Positions 5,548 to 6,248 of a stretch of DNA of 6,248 bases are shown here, piece by piece (position 1 is the stretch's first letter; each line of letters starts with the position of its first letter). The notes beneath the pieces were generated by a model. It had not been told where the DNA came from, did no database searches, and was given only the letters and a program-made list of their open reading frames with translations. Source of the stretch: an uncultured Allobaculum sp. (GTDB lineage Bacteria > Bacillota_I > Bacilli_A > Erysipelotrichales > Erysipelotrichaceae). The translations under genes and the position numbers were made by a program. The stretch lies in NCBI GenBank assembly GCA_910577085.1, contig CAJTLE010000146.1:1-6248 (forward strand), written 5' to 3'.

Positions 5548-5618
5548 TGAAAAACAAATCAATCCGGATTTGAATTCGAAATTGATTCCAGGTTTGAATC
5601 CAGAGAAAATGAAGCGAT

Positions 5619-5653
5619 AAAAAATCAAAGCGGCAGGTCATCCTGCCGCTTTT
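5619..5653. terminator. Bidirectional intrinsic terminator
   Basis: AAAGCGGCAGG (5627-5637) pairs perfectly over 11 bp with CCTGCCGCTTT (5642-5652) around the loop TCAT. On the minus strand the stem is followed, after GA, by six Ts (5624-5619), a good tail for the superoxide reductase gene. On the plus strand the stem ends in TTTT (5650-5653), a shorter tail serving the adenylation/GNAT operon. The convergent arrangement of both neighbours supports a shared role. Confidence 0.85.
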
Positions 5654-5701
5654 CAATTGGAATCAGTTTTAGAAAAATTGGGAATGGGTCTGATAGCGAG
5701 T

Positions 5702-6091
5702 TTAGATTTCAACTTCGTTTTTCCACAGACCGTGGAGATTGCAGTATTCGTAGACAGTGGCTTTGCCATGGTTGTCTTTGATTTCGAATTCAGCAACTGG
5801 TTCGTCACCTGGAACCAGAGTAGCCTTTTCTACTGTGCCATCTGGGTATTCCATCCAGATGTTTGTGATCCAGTGTTTTTCGAGCATTGGATGTTTAACG
5901 GATCCAACCTGAACTTTCACTTTTCCATCTTCGACTTTGACTTCTGGTACGTGTTTTTCAGTTGCACCATCGCTGCTGCCGGCAACGAGTTTTTCAGCTG
6001 GAGCTCCATTGATTGTTAATGTGATTTCTTCTTCGCCAGCTGGCAGTAAGACTTCAACAACTTCGCCATTGGCGCCTTTGTATAAATTCAT
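5702..6091 (-). CDS. Superoxide reductase (desulfoferrodoxin family) lacking the N-terminal iron-site cysteines
   Basis: A 129-residue protein predicted to reduce superoxide to hydrogen peroxide in the cytoplasm using an Fe(His)4Cys centre. All ligands of that centre are visible: His47 in EKHVP, His67 and His73 in GSVKHPMLEKHW, and Cys117 and His120 in YCNLHGLW. Glu45 and Lys46, the conserved charged pair near the active site, are present too. The first 40 residues still align with the desulforedoxin-like domain (YKGANGEVVEVL against the usual YKCxxCGxxVEVL), yet none of its four cysteines remains; Cys117 is the only cysteine in the protein. This is the class III type described for Treponema. 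Start ATG 6091 follows AAAAGGAGG (6109-6101) at nine bases. It converges on the adenylation operon and ends at a shared terminator. Confidence 0.95.
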   Translation of the reverse strand: MNLYKGANGEVVEVLLPAGEEEITLTINGAPAEKLVAGSSDGATEKHVPEVKVEDGKVKVQVGSVKHPMLEKHWITNIWMEYPDGTVEKATLVPGDEPVAEFEIKDNHGKATVYEYCNLHGLWKNEVEI

Positions 6092-6117
6092 GATTTGTTT
6101 CCTCCTTTTTTATAGAG

Positions 6118-6126
6118 TTTATCACA
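6118..6126 (-). promoter_or_regulatory. Possible extended -10 promoter for the superoxide reductase
   Basis: On the minus strand TGTGATAAA (6126-6118) reads as an extended -10 (TGn followed by GATAAA), giving a start near 6111 and a leader of about 20 bases containing the ribosome binding site. No good -35 sits at the right distance. No clear PerR-type box is visible. Confidence 0.35.
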
Positions 6127-6248
6127 GGACATTTGAATTGCACTTTTGAGAGCACATTGTTTTTTAATTCACATCTGCATAGTCAAAGCGCAGATTCCGT
6201 CCGGAAAATCCGTCGTGAAAGCGCCTTATGGAAAGGCCGGTTTACATT
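6127..6248. other. Non-coding right end
   Basis: No gene is recognisable in the last 122 bases. The heptamer AAAGCGC occurs at about 6186 and again near 6219, and TCCGTC/TCCGG segments recur around 6197-6215, without an obvious role. TTGACT on the minus strand near 6179-6184 has no matching -10. Confidence 0.4.

Noticed and set aside
5657..6019. Plus-strand frame of 120 codons
   Set aside because: Antisense to the superoxide reductase, whose iron ligands are fully conserved; the plus-strand product has no recognisable feature.

Overview
The window looks like chromosome from a low-to-mid GC, anaerobic Gram-positive bacterium (Firmicutes/Bacillota). The basis is AGGAGG-type ribosome binding sites, short intergenic gaps with intrinsic terminators, a superoxide reductase typical of anaerobes, and a free-standing amino-acid adenylation enzyme. 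An Erysipelotrichia-like source is my guess from overall protein flavour, not something the sequence proves. No tRNA, rRNA, CRISPR array, transposase or phage gene is visible.

Left part (1-1233): about 390 bases hold no gene. They contain nested inverted repeats and a tandem array of three identical 26-bp units with a palindromic core. The array reaches almost to the stop codon of an intact alpha/beta hydrolase on the minus strand.

Middle (1234-3185): two minus-strand genes of unknown function follow. One encodes a coiled coil joined to a small beta-rich domain. The other encodes a long charged coiled coil ending in a hydrophobic tail anchor. Each has its own hairpin terminator. The first has a good sigma-A-type promoter about 185 bases upstream, with a perfect palindrome across the predicted start of transcription.

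Right-centre (3186-5547): a 383-base divergent intergenic region packed with palindromes precedes a two-gene plus-strand operon. Its first gene is a stand-alone 500-residue NRPS-like adenylation enzyme. The second, overlapping by 10 bases, is a GNAT-fold acyltransferase with an altered CoA-binding loop. No carrier protein lies in the window, so the pair may activate an amino acid and pass it on, or may use a carrier encoded elsewhere. This is the best candidate here for an undescribed small pathway.

Right end (5548-6248): a bidirectional terminator separates that operon from a convergent superoxide reductase. The enzyme keeps every active-site iron ligand but has lost all four cysteines of the N-terminal rubredoxin-like iron site. 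The last ~120 bases hold its likely promoter and nothing else recognisable.
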